Below, one piece after another: positions 54,702-64,000 of a DNA stretch of 64,000 nt. This DNA comes from Eutreptiella sp. 'Long Island Sound 2002'. Taxonomy: Eukaryota > Euglenozoa > Euglenophyceae > Eutreptiales > Eutreptiaceae. Under the pieces are notes generated by a model. The model saw only the letters and a program-made list of their open reading frames with translations, made no database searches and had not been told where the DNA came from. Each line of letters starts with the position of its first letter. Position 1 is the stretch's first letter. A program made the translations under genes and the position numbers. The stretch covers positions 21,492,476-21,556,475 of the forward strand of contig OZ038379.1 of assembly GCA_964036045.1 (NCBI GenBank), in the 5' to 3' direction.

Positions 54702-56993
54702 TCACTCGTCGGTCTTGGCCAGGTCAACCACCATAGCCTCTTCCTCCGCCTTTTCCTTGGCCTTTGCCTTGGCCTTTTCCCCCGTCTCCGCCCTTCGCCT
54801 GCCAATCTGAAATCCGCTGCTCCTTGGGCTTCTTCTCGGGGTGGGCGGCGAAGTAGGCCTTCTTTTCCGCCTCATACACCTTGCACTGACGGTGGTCGTG
54901 TGCATGGTTGTTTCCCTTGCCATAACAGACCCAGCACCCGTCGTGCTGAGACCTGTACTCCCGGAACGAAGCGGTGGGTTCCCGATCCTCCTTGGCTCAT
55001 CGCCCTTCTTGGGTCCCACCCGGCTCCATCTGGACCGATCCTGCCCATGGTCCCTCACGTTGTGCGCCACAAACGCGAAGAAATGGGCCTCCTCGTGATC
55101 CTCCCGGGACCAGGTCCAGTGGTCTTGGCCACTTCCACTACCATTCTCCGCGGAGTTGGCCGTGTCCTCCTGGATCTCCCGATGATGGCGGTCTTCTCGG
55201 TGGCCTCGTTGTCCATGACCATGTCCATCCTGCACGTGGGCCTTGTTCTTCGCATTGAGCTTCAACTCCACCGTGATGTACTTCACGATCTCGTCCAGGC
55301 TCATGCGGGCGAAGATGACCTGCATCCTCAACGGCTCCCCGCGCCTCCACTCCACGTTGTTGAGGCGCAGCAACCTTTGCCCCATGGTGTCTCCAAATGC
55401 CTCCACGTACACGGCGTTCTTCAGTCCCAACATCCGGTTGGGCTCGCCCAGGTTCCTCCTGAAGAACTCCATGATACCCGCATTGGTATCCTCCGCCGCC
55501 ATGATCCTCACCGCCACCTGCTTCTTGGCTCGCTTCTTCTCCTCGTCCTCCACTCGCCTCTTCCAGTGGCCGGGGAGGACGTCCTTCAGCAGATGGCGGA
55601 TCTCGCTGGACTCGTTCCAGTCCTCCACCAGCTTGAGGCTCCGTCGGTGCTTCCGCAGGTACCGGTTCCACTCCCGGACCCGCAACTCACCGCGGTCCAG
55701 CTGCAGCGGGATGGACCACAAGTCCTCCAGCTTCTGGTTCGGAGCGTCCACCCGCTCCTCATCCTCCAACCACTGGAGGCAGGCCTGCTCCGTACGGATC
55801 AGTCCTTCCCGGATCTGATCCCGCAGCTCCTCCTTCAGGTCCTGCGCCAGCCGGTGTGGGAATGTCCGGCATACCCACTTGTCCCGCGGCGCTCCCCGCA
55901 TCTCGCCGACGACCTCCTCGGCGAAGTCCTCCCAATCCAGGATGAAGTCATCCAGGTTGGAGGGGTTGCCATCGTAGTAGGGGATTTTGATTCCCCTGAG
56001 GTCGTCAATCCTGATGGCGTCTCCGACGTCCCCAGCCACCACTCCACCGAGACGGATACCACCTGTGGCCGGGGGGTGTGAGTACACTCCCCGTACATCC
56101 CTCTCCTCCATGGAGTGCGGTCCAGTTGGGCCTGAACCCATGGGGTTTGGAATGCGGGAAGGACTTGCTCCGTCGGCCGTCCATATCCCCGTATTGGGGT
56201 CCTTCGCCCACAGGTTTCCGCCTGGATGACCTCGACCATGTCCGTCGGTGCCTCCCATGGCTCGCCCCTGCATGGTCTGGCTCTGGATCTCCTCTTCCGC
56301 ATAAGCTGCATGGGCAGTCGTAGTGATCGGTAGATCCTGGGCGGCATGGGACATCTGTACCGTCAGGCTCCTCGGGTCCGTGGTTACGTGCCCTTCCCGC
56401 ATGGACCCAGCCGGTGCCGTGTGTTCCCCGAGCATTGTGGATTCGCTGAACATGGGAACAAACGGCAGCGCACCCGGGTCAACACGCGGAGGCGCGTATG
56501 GTGCCTCTGCAGGGCCGCCCATGGGTTTCTCCATGGCGCCTCTGAGGGTCTTAGCCCGCTCCACCAGCTCTGCCGCTGCCGGCTTTGCCGGGAGCTCCGG
56601 ACCCGAGGTGAGGGGCTGTAGCTCCTCTAGCCTTTTCAGGCGTCCCGACATGTCCTCCACCAGGTGGAGGAAGCTGTCCACCACTCGCTGCTGGTTCTCC
56701 ATGGCCAGCTCCAGATTCTCCCGGTACCGGTCCCGTTCCGCTCGCAGCTCCGCCATGTCTCTCTCCGCGGCCGACTGGTCGTCCAGGATCCCGGCGACGT
56801 CCTCCTCTAGGCCGTCCTTCGCGTTGTTCAGGCTGTCGAGGCGATGCACGATGGCGTCCATCCCCATCTTTGGGTACTTGCCCATGAGGAAGGACACGTG
56901 CTCGCAGTGGCACTCAGCGTGCTTTTCACCAGATCCGGCGCATCCCGCGGTTCCCGGCGCCTCGGACTCCTCCGCCATGGGTGTGTCGCCCAT
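54702..56993 (-). CDS. Element 2 gag
   Basis: The likely start is ATG at 56993 (MGDTPMAEE); the frame is open further upstream into the LTR edge but without ATG. The N-terminus is acidic with a coiled coil (ERDMAELRAERDRYRENLEL). A central capsid-like region begins KIPYYDGNPSNLDDFILDW, with helices to about residue 560. Downstream a zinc-knuckle-like CWVCYGKGNNHAHDHRQC (~54.9 kb) lies in the neighbouring frame, so a frameshift near 55.0 kb separates it from the capsid part. The tail is Lys/Gly-rich. Gag packages element RNA. Confidence 0.7.
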   Translation of the reverse strand: MGDTPMAEESEAPGTAGCAGSGEKHAECHCEHVSFLMGKYPKMGMDAIVHRLDSLNNAKDGLEEDVAGILDDQSAAERDMAELRAERDRYRENLELAMENQQRVVDSFLHLVEDMSGRLKRLEELQPLTSGPELPAKPAAAELVERAKTLRGAMEKPMGGPAEAPYAPPRVDPGALPFVPMFSESTMLGEHTAPAGSMREGHVTTDPRSLTVQMSHAAQDLPITTTAHAAYAEEEIQSQTMQGRAMGGTDGHGRGHPGGNLWAKDPNTGIWTADGASPSRIPNPMGSGPTGPHSMEERDVRGVYSHPPATGGIRLGGVVAGDVGDAIRIDDLRGIKIPYYDGNPSNLDDFILDWEDFAEEVVGEMRGAPRDKWVCRTFPHRLAQDLKEELRDQIREGLIRTEQACLQWLEDEERVDAPNQKLEDLWSIPLQLDRGELRVREWNRYLRKHRRSLKLVEDWNESSEIRHLLKDVLPGHWKRRVEDEEKKRAKKQVAVRIMAAEDTNAGIMEFFRRNLGEPNRMLGLKNAVYVEAFGDTMGQRLLRLNNVEWRRGEPLRMQVIFARMSLDEIVKYITVELKLNAKNKAHVQDGHGHGQRGHREDRHHREIQEDTANSAENGSGSGQDHWTWSREDHEEAHFFAFVAHNVRDHGQDRSRWSRVGPKKGDEPRRIGNPPLRSGSTGLSTTGAGSVMARETTMHTTTVSARCMRRKRRPTSPPTPRRSPRSSGFQIGRRRAETGEKAKAKAKEKAEEEAMVVDLAKTDE

Positions 56994-57056
56994 GCTATCC
57001 CGCGTTGGCTCCGTGTGCCGGGCCACAGGCGCCGTTCTGGCTCTGGCGGGCCTCTC

Positions 57057-59309
57057 CAAAACCAAAAATATAGAAAATGTAATCCTCCTTCAACCCTGAA
57101 CAGCAACCAGATCCCACAAATACAGCAATAACTCAATCAGAAATCCAATCCACGCTGCGGGCTTCCGTTCAGCACACCGGTCATCCCACGGTGGCGGGCA
57201 TGTACAAGAATTGCACCAAAGAGGAAAGCCCTGAAATTGGCATATGGACACAAATAAGGCAAAGTTGGGGCAAGAGGTAAACATACACAGACTCAGCCAT
57301 AGACCCCTCATTCCCTGGACTCAAGACCTTCCCCTGACTCACCAACATGATGCCCTGAACCCAGTCAAATAAGATGTCTAAATGCCATGTGTCAAAAGTC
57401 ACTACGTAAACCCCAAAAATGTGTTCACTCCCAAGCCTCTAAATCCTAGCCCAATAGGGGAGGTGGCGTGTCATGGCCTAGAGTAGCACTCAGGACCATG
57501 CCCTACCCTGACATAACCTTGGTTGGACTTGGAGTCGAATGGGCTTGGAGATATGCCCCATGAGTATGAACTCATAACATGCCAAAAACTGCCAATTCAC
57601 ACCATATTGGCCATATATCAAATATATGCTCAAAATTGAAGTTACCACTTATCCAAAGGCTCGAAGCATGCATGGAATCGAAGTCTAATATTCATGGAGG
57701 ATAGAGACCAAAGGTCAATGCCCATGTACATCCCCACATTACCCTCGAAACCCCTTCGGATATGGGCGCCACGCACTGCCCAAGTCAGCCCATGATCTTG
57801 AGACCAATTCTTGTAATCCTTCGTGCGCCAAGCCAAATGGAGTACGCGATCCGGCATATGGTGGTGTTCAACTCCAAAGCATGTGCCAACATATGAACAA
57901 CATACCATGGTTCGACTCTCCATAGGCTTCTAGCTGTTTGCCGACCAGGTAAGTACACAAAACGCAAAAATGAGCAAAAATTGAGGTCAAAAACATGAAA
58001 ATATGTCCAAATACAAAGTTGTCACGATAGTATATCTCTATGCTCACCCATGATATCCGCGCATGGTTCAATATACAAATGATTGGAACCATTTGCGAAC
58101 AATTCCCCCACTTGGATCCCCAATCGGGCGCATGGAGATACCTTCGCCACTCATATCTACATGCCCCATGAAAATGGGAGTGCACTCATGGATCTCTTTG
58201 CCAAACATACCATGAGCAATACATACGCGGTAGACTTAGTCTAGCGCTTGGAATTCCACAATTGGGACATGGGCAAAGCCCTTGTCACGTGTGGCTCTCT
58301 ATCTCTTCGGCCACACGAAGATATATGACATGGGCGTGAGCATATCAAGACATATACTACCCATATCACACATAGCCCTTAATATTGGCTCCCACCATGG
58401 TATGCCATGCCCCTCCATGGTCATAACTTTGGGTTAAATGGACGTGGGAACCTAAGGAAAGATGCTATGCAACCGCAAGACTCATGCGCTACACTCGAAA
58501 GTCATAATATCAAGTCCGTACACATGGTCAACAAGTTAGAAACAAGTTTATACCATGTTGACCATGATCCTATGATACAACGAGTGTGTGTGCCGAATTA
58601 AGGTGTTGGACCCTACTAAAAGAAAGTTGAGACTAAGGCGCTTGCAACGCAACCTTCCTTATTCTCTTTCCTCACACTCGCGCGTAGATATGGCCCTTCA
58701 AAGTGGTCCCACGATTCACTTTTGTTTCCCTTATATCTCCAAGTCAAATGGGTGGCAAGTATAAGGGAAACCTGATTTGGGCATAGGGAAAGGAGTATGA
58801 CCACTCGAAGAAGACCAAATCAAGTGCGGCGATGTCGAAGTCGAAAATCCGATTTCGACATCGCGAAAAATTCAGATTAAAATTTCGAGTGCATATTTAG
58901 AAAATTGCGGAAGCAACGAACCCTTTACTGATGAAATCTGACCCTTCATCGGGGTTTCCGCCAAAATATCTGGGAATAACAGTTAACCAATCGGTTACCG
59001 CAAAATCGCGAGCCAACTGACAGTCGCCGATACATTGACCATCAGAACGAAAGGCTGAAAAATTACAGAAACATTATGATAATAAAACCCTGTTGATTCC
59101 TGATATTCTGATATATAAATCTCAGTTGGCGGCGCCTCGGTACTGAATATGGCCGCTCATGGCCGGAATGGCCAAACCTCTCACACTATCACATCGGGTT
59201 AGGTCAGGTGGATGGGAGAGTATGATATCAGCCAATGGCGGCTTGCCGGCACATAGATACACACCCCAAGTGACCCAAAGATGGCCACGGGGGTCCGAAC
59301 CGGCTTCAC
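57057..59309 (-). repeat. Element 2 5' LTR
   Basis: Partner of 46906-49158. On the minus strand the internal region begins at the LTR end with ttttggagaggcccgcc; TGGAGAGGCCC could be the primer-binding site, overlapping the LTR end by two bases. Confidence 0.9.
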
Positions 59310-60430
59310 GGGTCATCGTCCTCCGAGGGGGAAGCAGAAGTCATAGACGGCGGCTCATCATCGGAGGGGTCTCCGCCTAGATCACTAGAGCCATAAGGCT
59401 CCACGTCCACCATTGCCCTCAAGGCTGTCAGCCCCAGCCGGTCCAGCTCGGCTCTCGTAGAGTTCGTCACGTGGCTGTAGGGCGGCTGGGCCGTTCTCGG
59501 TACAAAAGGACTTCTCGGTATTGCTGTAGGGGTCGGCATCGGTCAGCTCCTCAGGCTCCCCAGGGTGTCTGTCAACCCTGCCACCAGGTGGTTGGCCTGT
59601 ACTCGATGGGGTGACACTCCCACCGTGGTAGGTGACGCTTGGGGCGGTATCATCAGGGGCTCCAGTTTCTCTCCGATCTCTTGAGTGAGGTCGCCCACGA
59701 TTTTAGAGGTCGCTCCTCGGAGCACCTCGTTGATCTCCGACCGCGTCAGGGACCTGTTGGAGGATCTCCCCGATCCTCTACTCCTGCCTCCAAGAGACTC
59801 AGGTCCTCTCCTCAACCCACTCAAGGTTGCATACCCAGGAACATCCACATAGGTTCCCGTAGCGGGTAGAGGATGGTGATAGTCAGCCGCATACCATCGC
59901 GGCGCAGAACTGGAGGCCACCGGCTCACTGGCAGTAGTTGCCTCAGGGAATGCAGTGGTAGGTGGGCCCATACCATAGGCAGGGTAGGGAGGCATTCCAG
60001 TAAAGCCTGTGCCCTCTGCCATAGGCGGGTTGGTTATGGGTGTGGATGTTGCAGCGGCTGGGTCTGGAATTGGGAGTGTGGTGGTTATAGGAGAGGGTGA
60101 TGCGTGGAGGCCAGAAGCGCTTGGTGCGCCTTCGAAGGTAGGCTCATTCGTCAGGTCTTGCCCTTGGTCTACTCCTTCGTCTGCTTCGTCTCCTCCAGCA
60201 TCCTTCTCGCTCTCTCTCTTCCTCTTCACAGGATGAGTGACCACCTCCTCGACTGAGAGGGCCCGGAAGGCCGACTGCAGTCCTTCCAACGAGTCCTCCG
60301 CCACGTCCACTGGCCCATGTAAGGGCTCCGAAGGTACAGCGTTAGGTCCAGGTCCAGGTTCACCAGGTGCTGGCCTTGCTGGTGCTTGAGGCGCTGTCTT
60401 CGCGTCGGCGTCCTCCCTCCTTGTGTCCAT
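59310..60430 (-). pseudogene. Element 1 gag, N-terminal part
   Basis: Open from ATG 60430 (MDTRRED) to a TGA at 59543-59545 (LGSLRS), and again to the element 2 insertion. Composition is Pro/Ala/Ser-rich with a basic patch (VKRKRESEKD) and a helical stretch (SEINEVLRGATSKIVGDLTQ). An acidic end (SDDEPPSMTSASPSEDDDP) touches the GGGTC duplication. The frame matches the C-terminal gag part once element 2 is removed. I infer it is the gag N-terminus from frame and position, not from a recognised domain. Confidence 0.6.
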
Positions 60431-60536
60431 CTTCGTTCGCCCTTCTGCTTATATGTGACTGATCTCGGCGCACTGGTTGTACCGCACGGGGTTGCTGCCG
60501 GTACGCGGAGACAGTCTGCCTCTTGCTACCAGAAAA
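60431..60536. other. Remnant of element 1 leader
   Basis: About 100 bp of unique sequence between the gag start and U copy 3. No match to the 34 kb flank was found, so the 5' LTR seems to be lost. Confidence 0.35.
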
Positions 60537-61318
60537 AGTTTATAGTGATTTCAACACTGTGTTTGTGCCTCTCCTGCTGCTTGCTGCTGGTGTAGGGTTT
60601 CCTGCTGCTTGTTTTTGAAGATGAAAATGTTTTGGTTGCTGAAATACAATCAATCCAGGATAGCCCAAGCCAGAGATAAGCAAGTAGAAGAGAATCAGGA
60701 TCAAAGCATGAAGGGCTGCAGTGTATACAGTGAAAGATGAAAGGATATTCACAGAAACTGCAACTCAAGGCACATCTGATTGCATATTCACAAAGATAGC
60801 TGAAATGTTTTGGAAAAAGAGTTGGAAAACTGCCCCATGGTCACTCAATCTCCATAGTGCCATCTCAGGAGATGTGCACTCTTTGTTTTGGGTCCCATAC
60901 GTGCTGAGGTGGCAGGGCATGTGGCGATGAGGTCACTGCCATGTCACATGGGATCTTCCTACTTAGCTAGGCTGGCCGGGAATTGAACCCAGGACCTCTC
61001 AAAAAGAGGTGACCAGCCCCCTAGGGTGCATACCACTAGGACAGCTAAGAATTCATGAGAAAACATAGATAAATTCATAGGCTCTGCCATGGGTATGTCA
61101 GTTCTCAGTCAACTCAGGAAAAGATGAATCGCCTCACATTGATAGGGGATTAAGGCGTCCACTCCATATCCTGATTGGGTGTTTGGTTCCATAGGTCAAA
61201 ATGTGTTATCATCACTTTTGGTTGGGCCAATACTAAGATAGAAATGCCTGTGTGCTCAGTGGACCTCTAATACAACTAGAGTATGCCTCAAAGCATTGGA
61301 AAGGCACTTTTTCTTACT
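60537..61318 (-). mobile_element. U repeat copy 3, tRNA-headed (SINE-like)
   Basis: Near-identical to copy 2 at 31.77-32.54 kb. The tRNA-like segment is at about 60970-61045, with intact B box GGTTCAATTCC. Copies 2 and 3 flank element 1 in the same orientation, 28 kb apart. A shorter partial repeat of the last ~70 bp (ctcagtggacctctaatac and gcttagggcacctcttatac) follows at 61330-61400. Confidence 0.7.
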
Positions 61319-61460
61319 AAAAATGCATGAGTGCTTAGGGCACCTCTTATACAACTAAAGTATACCCTAAAGCATTGGAAAAGCACTTTTTCTTACTTTG
61401 AAAAAGAAAAACAAAAGGTTTTGTTTTCCTTCGGTGATCTTATTTTGCCCGATGTGGTAG

Positions 61461-61654
61461 CCGTAGGTCATTGGTTGATCTGGACAAAGTGACATTAACC
61501 ATAGTGCCCGAGACAGAGTTGAAAAACTCCAAAAGTTTTGAAGACTTCATTTGTGAAGCACTAGACCTTAGTGAAGAGCTTAAAATGAACGCTGATTGTG
61601 AGCCGCACAGGTATGTTCTGCAGAAAGAAGCGGCGGAGATCAGTACTCAATCAG
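61461..61654 (+). CDS. Possible plus-strand exon, function unknown
   Basis: A frame open from about 61438 reads VDLDKVTLTIVPETELKNSK, EDFICEALDLSEELKMN and ADCEPHRYVLQKEAAEIST, then meets a good donor CAATCAG/GTAAAG at 61655 in phase 1. A possible acceptor (gatgtggtag) precedes 61461. Amino-acid use is ordinary for a soluble helical protein. No family is recognised. It is the only plausible plus-strand host exon in the window. Confidence 0.35.
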
Positions 61655-63800
61655 GTAAAGGTTCCACGGGGTTGCGTTATTGAAGACGAATTGGTCGAGC
61701 AACTGAGCGCCGAAAAGCAACCGGAATGATCAATGCAAATACCCCTGCCACGGCGCGAGCTCCACAACACCGCGGTGGGCAATGCCATCTGACCTACTTG
61801 GAGATATCCATTGACATGCATATACGCTAGCGTCAACAGGCCATTCCGGGCCCCATCGCCCCATTAGCCGGCCAAAGATCCCCCTGTGGCTGTCACTGCT
61901 TCCATACCTTGTACCATAGCTGCACTTTCCAAGCGCTACAGGATCCCCACCACTCCTCTTCGTAGGCTGCTCCCAATGGCCCTCGGCCCATCGGTACAGT
62001 GCCCCTACAACTATAATGGGAAACTTTTCAACAGGCGCCCCGTCCACGACGGCGCGGAGCAACAAATTCATGCCCGCTACCAACCCACGCCCGCAAAGCA
62101 CGGGGACCCACGGCCCCCAAACAACCACGCCCACCCGGGACAGCCCGCCTCATAGAGAGCTCCCAACCCGAGGCGGCGACCCCCCTAGTCCACCCATATT
62201 CGGTGCACCCTACCCGGTCCCCACCCGGCCAGCCGCTGTTGCAACCCCGACGGGGGCCACAACTTGCTACCCCTTCGCTAGCCGCCTCATCAGTTGCTAA
62301 CTACGACGAAGGCGAACGCACTGAACCATCGCCAAACCCCGAAACCTACCGCCTGACACATACTGCTACACTCCCCGGAGCTCGCACACCACGTACACCG
62401 GGCGCCACCCTCCACCACCACACTGTCCAACGTGATGACCAACCCACCAGCCAAAACTGGCAACGGATTGCCCTTGCCCTACTGAGCCAGGCACCGACAA
62501 TCCCCAACACCCCTCGGGCCAGTTGGATAGCGGGGGCCCCACAGAGCCATTGCAGCCTGCGCCACACCACGACACCCCCAAGCCGCCGCAAACCTCGAGC
62601 GCCTCAACGCTGCGCACCCCACATCTAGAAGAGTCCAAATAGCTCCAGGGCAACATCCATGTAGGTGCCCACGAGCGAGCACGCAGTGACGCGGCGACTA
62701 TGCCACCCCCCCCCCCCCCCGTGGCCCAGACCCATGGTGGTGGATGCCTGGTCCCGCACAACCCTTACGGACGCTGAACTGTGAAACTTGTTGGTACTGG
62801 TAAAGAACACCGTTGCGCCTAGTGGACAGCTTGCGTAGGCACATGCAACAGTTCCCCAGCGACAGCTCCATCATTTGCATGCCCTTGCCCCACGGATCCG
62901 TTCCCATCTAGCTCGTCACCGCCCTCACACCAGGTGAACATATCCGCGACTACCTGGTGGATACTTGGATCTAGCACTTCAACAGTAGCGGACAAAGAAA
63001 AAAAAAAGGGTACTGCGGCTCTCCCAGCTCTCCTGGGCCCTCACCTTGTTCACCACCCCACCAGAACCCCAGCCTCCCCCAAAAAGGCGGGACACAATGA
63101 TGCTCCCCCCAAGCCCGAACCCAGCGAGGCTCGATCTCCTGCAACCCAGCGACCTGCGGCAATGGGAGAAGAACAGGACAAGCTCCTCCACAACTGGCTC
63201 CCACACCCCCTGTGGCGGCAGGGCCCAACATCCAACCCCTGGCCAGCAATTCCCCCCGGCCTGTCCTCTGCATCATCATCAGGGCAGCCCATTACTACCA
63301 CATCTGGGCGACGCCCAGGCTCCCAGGCTGGTCACGGGTCACTGGTACCTGGAGACCGTCAAATCCATGCTCAAGCCGACCAACTGCCACCAGCCCCTTT
63401 CCGGCACCCTCCAAAAGGACAACCCTAGACAGGTGGCCCACCAAACGTAGGGCAGGGCTACGTGGCATGTGGGGCATGTACTACCTGTGAGGCTGGGCAC
63501 AATGACATTGGCCTTCCACCGCTGGGTGGCGGGCCACTTGGACCATTCACCTGGATGGCATGCAACAGACGGGGGCCCTCCTCATGGAGGACGCCTCGGG
63601 AGGCCCAGCCCCCATCACCACGACCAACCTGTGCCCCCACCTCACCACCCACCAAACGCGGGCATACTCCGCCGGGGCGAACGCCGCTATTTGCACAGAG
63701 GCCGAGGCCGGGGCCACCCGGGCAGAGCTCATCTGCAAACTCACCGGCGCTCTCTGGAGAGTGTACCAATGGCGCCAGGGACCGAGGAAAGCGTAACTCG
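61655..63800. other. GC-rich stretch without a recognisable gene
   Basis: Long open frames on both strands (for example 62934-63428 and 63560-63796 plus, 61730-62134 minus) are expected at this base composition. The frame ending ICTEAEAGATRAELICKLTG (about 63690-63750) has the most protein-like composition. A C run lies at 62706-62720 and an A run near 62997-63007. I see no domain. Confidence 0.35.
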
Positions 63801-63813
63801 ATGGTGGAAATAA

Positions 63814-63990
63814 GCGTAAGTCGCGTTTTTTTTTTGGGCGTAAGTCGCGTAACTTTTTTTTTTGGCGTAAGTCACGTAAACTTTTTTTTTTGGCGTAAGT
63901 CGCGTTTTTTTTTTCGACAGAAATTTTTTTTTTTTGGTGTAAGTCGCTTAAACTTTTTTTTTTGGCGTAAGTCGCGTATGGGAAAAACAA
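63814..63990 (+). repeat. Tandem array of GCGTAAGTCGCG with T runs
   Basis: Six units start at about 63814, 63838, 63865, 63893, 63937 (variant gtgtaag) and 63965, mostly 24-28 bp apart. Each is ggcgtaagtcgcg, optionally followed by taaac, then 9-12 T. A degenerate gcgtaactcg at 63791 may be an earlier unit. The array may continue beyond the window. Confidence 0.85.
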
Positions 63991-64000
63991 ACCCATTTTT

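Larger units (their letters stand above)
46906..59309 (-). mobile_element. Element 2: 12.4-kb Ty3/gypsy chromodomain retrotransposon
   Basis: Two 2253-bp LTRs (46906-49158 and 57057-59309, constant offset 10151, so no net indels), a 5-bp GGGTC duplication, a polypurine tract next to the 3' LTR, and gag-protease-RT-RNase H-integrase-chromodomain on the minus strand. By eye the LTRs differ at roughly 45-50 positions, about 2 percent, so the insertion is fairly recent compared with element 1. It is inactive: frameshifts in gag and between protease and RT, a TAG in RNase H and an altered RT catalytic motif. Confidence 0.9.
34616..60430 (-). mobile_element. Element 1: degenerate Ty3/gypsy retrotransposon, interrupted by insertions
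   Basis: Minus-strand gag, protease, RT, RNase H, integrase and chromodomain occur in the standard Ty3/gypsy order. After subtracting element 2 (12,404 bp plus a 5-bp duplication), element 3 (5,857 bp plus 4) and an 11-bp scar, about 7.5 kb of coding remains. It runs in one frame except for a frameshift near 44.75 kb. At least seven in-frame TGA codons and one TAG make it inactive. The family resembles chromodomain elements I associate with dinoflagellate genomes. No LTRs of its own were identified. Confidence 0.8.

Noticed and set aside
57057-57136. Extending element 2 gag upstream of ATG 56993
   Set aside because: The frame runs into the 5' LTR without an ATG; the apparent upstream start is TTG.
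61655-63800. Several 100-160 codon frames in the GC-rich right end
   Set aside because: Overlapping open frames on both strands are expected at high GC, and none has a recognisable domain.
1-64000. Dinoflagellate spliced-leader sequence
   Set aside because: I looked for the known leader motif around gctcaag words and found no match, so it neither supports nor excludes a dinoflagellate host.

Overview
The window looks like nuclear DNA of a microbial eukaryote, most likely an alga. It has spliced exons with GT-AG borders, long introns, dense tandem repeats, micro- and minisatellites, a tRNA-derived repeat and nested Ty3/gypsy LTR retrotransposons. The two gypsy families resemble chromodomain elements I associate from memory with dinoflagellate (Symbiodinium-type) genomes. 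The exon acceptors lack the invariant G after AG that I would expect in a dinoflagellate, so the host group stays open. No bacterial-type operon, CRISPR array or rRNA was seen.

Region 1 (1-28 kb) is a mosaic locus. On the minus strand it carries isolated exons for secreted or surface modules: a Cys-rich module at 27.3 kb, a fibrinogen-C-like module at 24.7 kb, an unassigned 114-codon module at 21.3 kb, an 88-codon module at 13.3 kb, a 59-codon module in two good copies (15.0 and 10.75 kb) and one decayed copy (18.3 kb), and a LamG-like module at 3.0 kb. Every exon I could delimit starts and ends in phase 1 and is a whole number of codons, the signature of shufflable exons. These exons sit in duplicated blocks, named here R (ten copies or fragments) and V (four), with three local segment inversions and re-used breakpoints. 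A C-tract satellite of about 195 bp (4.4-5.8 kb, inverted at 7.6-8.06 and 8.7-9.09 kb) and a truncated reverse-transcriptase fragment (9.09-10.41 kb) interrupt the array.

Region 2 (28-34.6 kb) is AT-richer and almost gene-free. It holds a small minisatellite and two tandem copies of a repeat of about 740 bp with a tRNA-like head; a third copy lies at 60.5 kb.

Region 3 (34.6-60.4 kb) is one degenerate minus-strand Ty3/gypsy element (element 1: gag, protease, RT, RNase H, integrase, chromodomain) carrying later insertions. Element 2 is a 12.4-kb gypsy element with 2253-bp LTRs and a 5-bp target duplication, sitting in gag. Element 3 is a 5857-bp composite insertion with 10-bp inverted ends TGAAGCGGTA and a 4-bp duplication GTAG, sitting at the start of the RT. 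An 11-bp scar of the same type (GTAG-TGATTCA-GTAG) lies between RNase H and integrase. Removing each of these three exactly restores the reading frame of element 1.

Region 4 (60.5-64 kb) holds the third tRNA-headed repeat, a possible plus-strand exon, GC-rich sequence with no recognisable gene and, at the window end, a short tandem array with T runs.

The most interesting structures are the phase-1 exon array with its duplicated and inverted modules, and the GTAG-targeting insertion with its matching scar.
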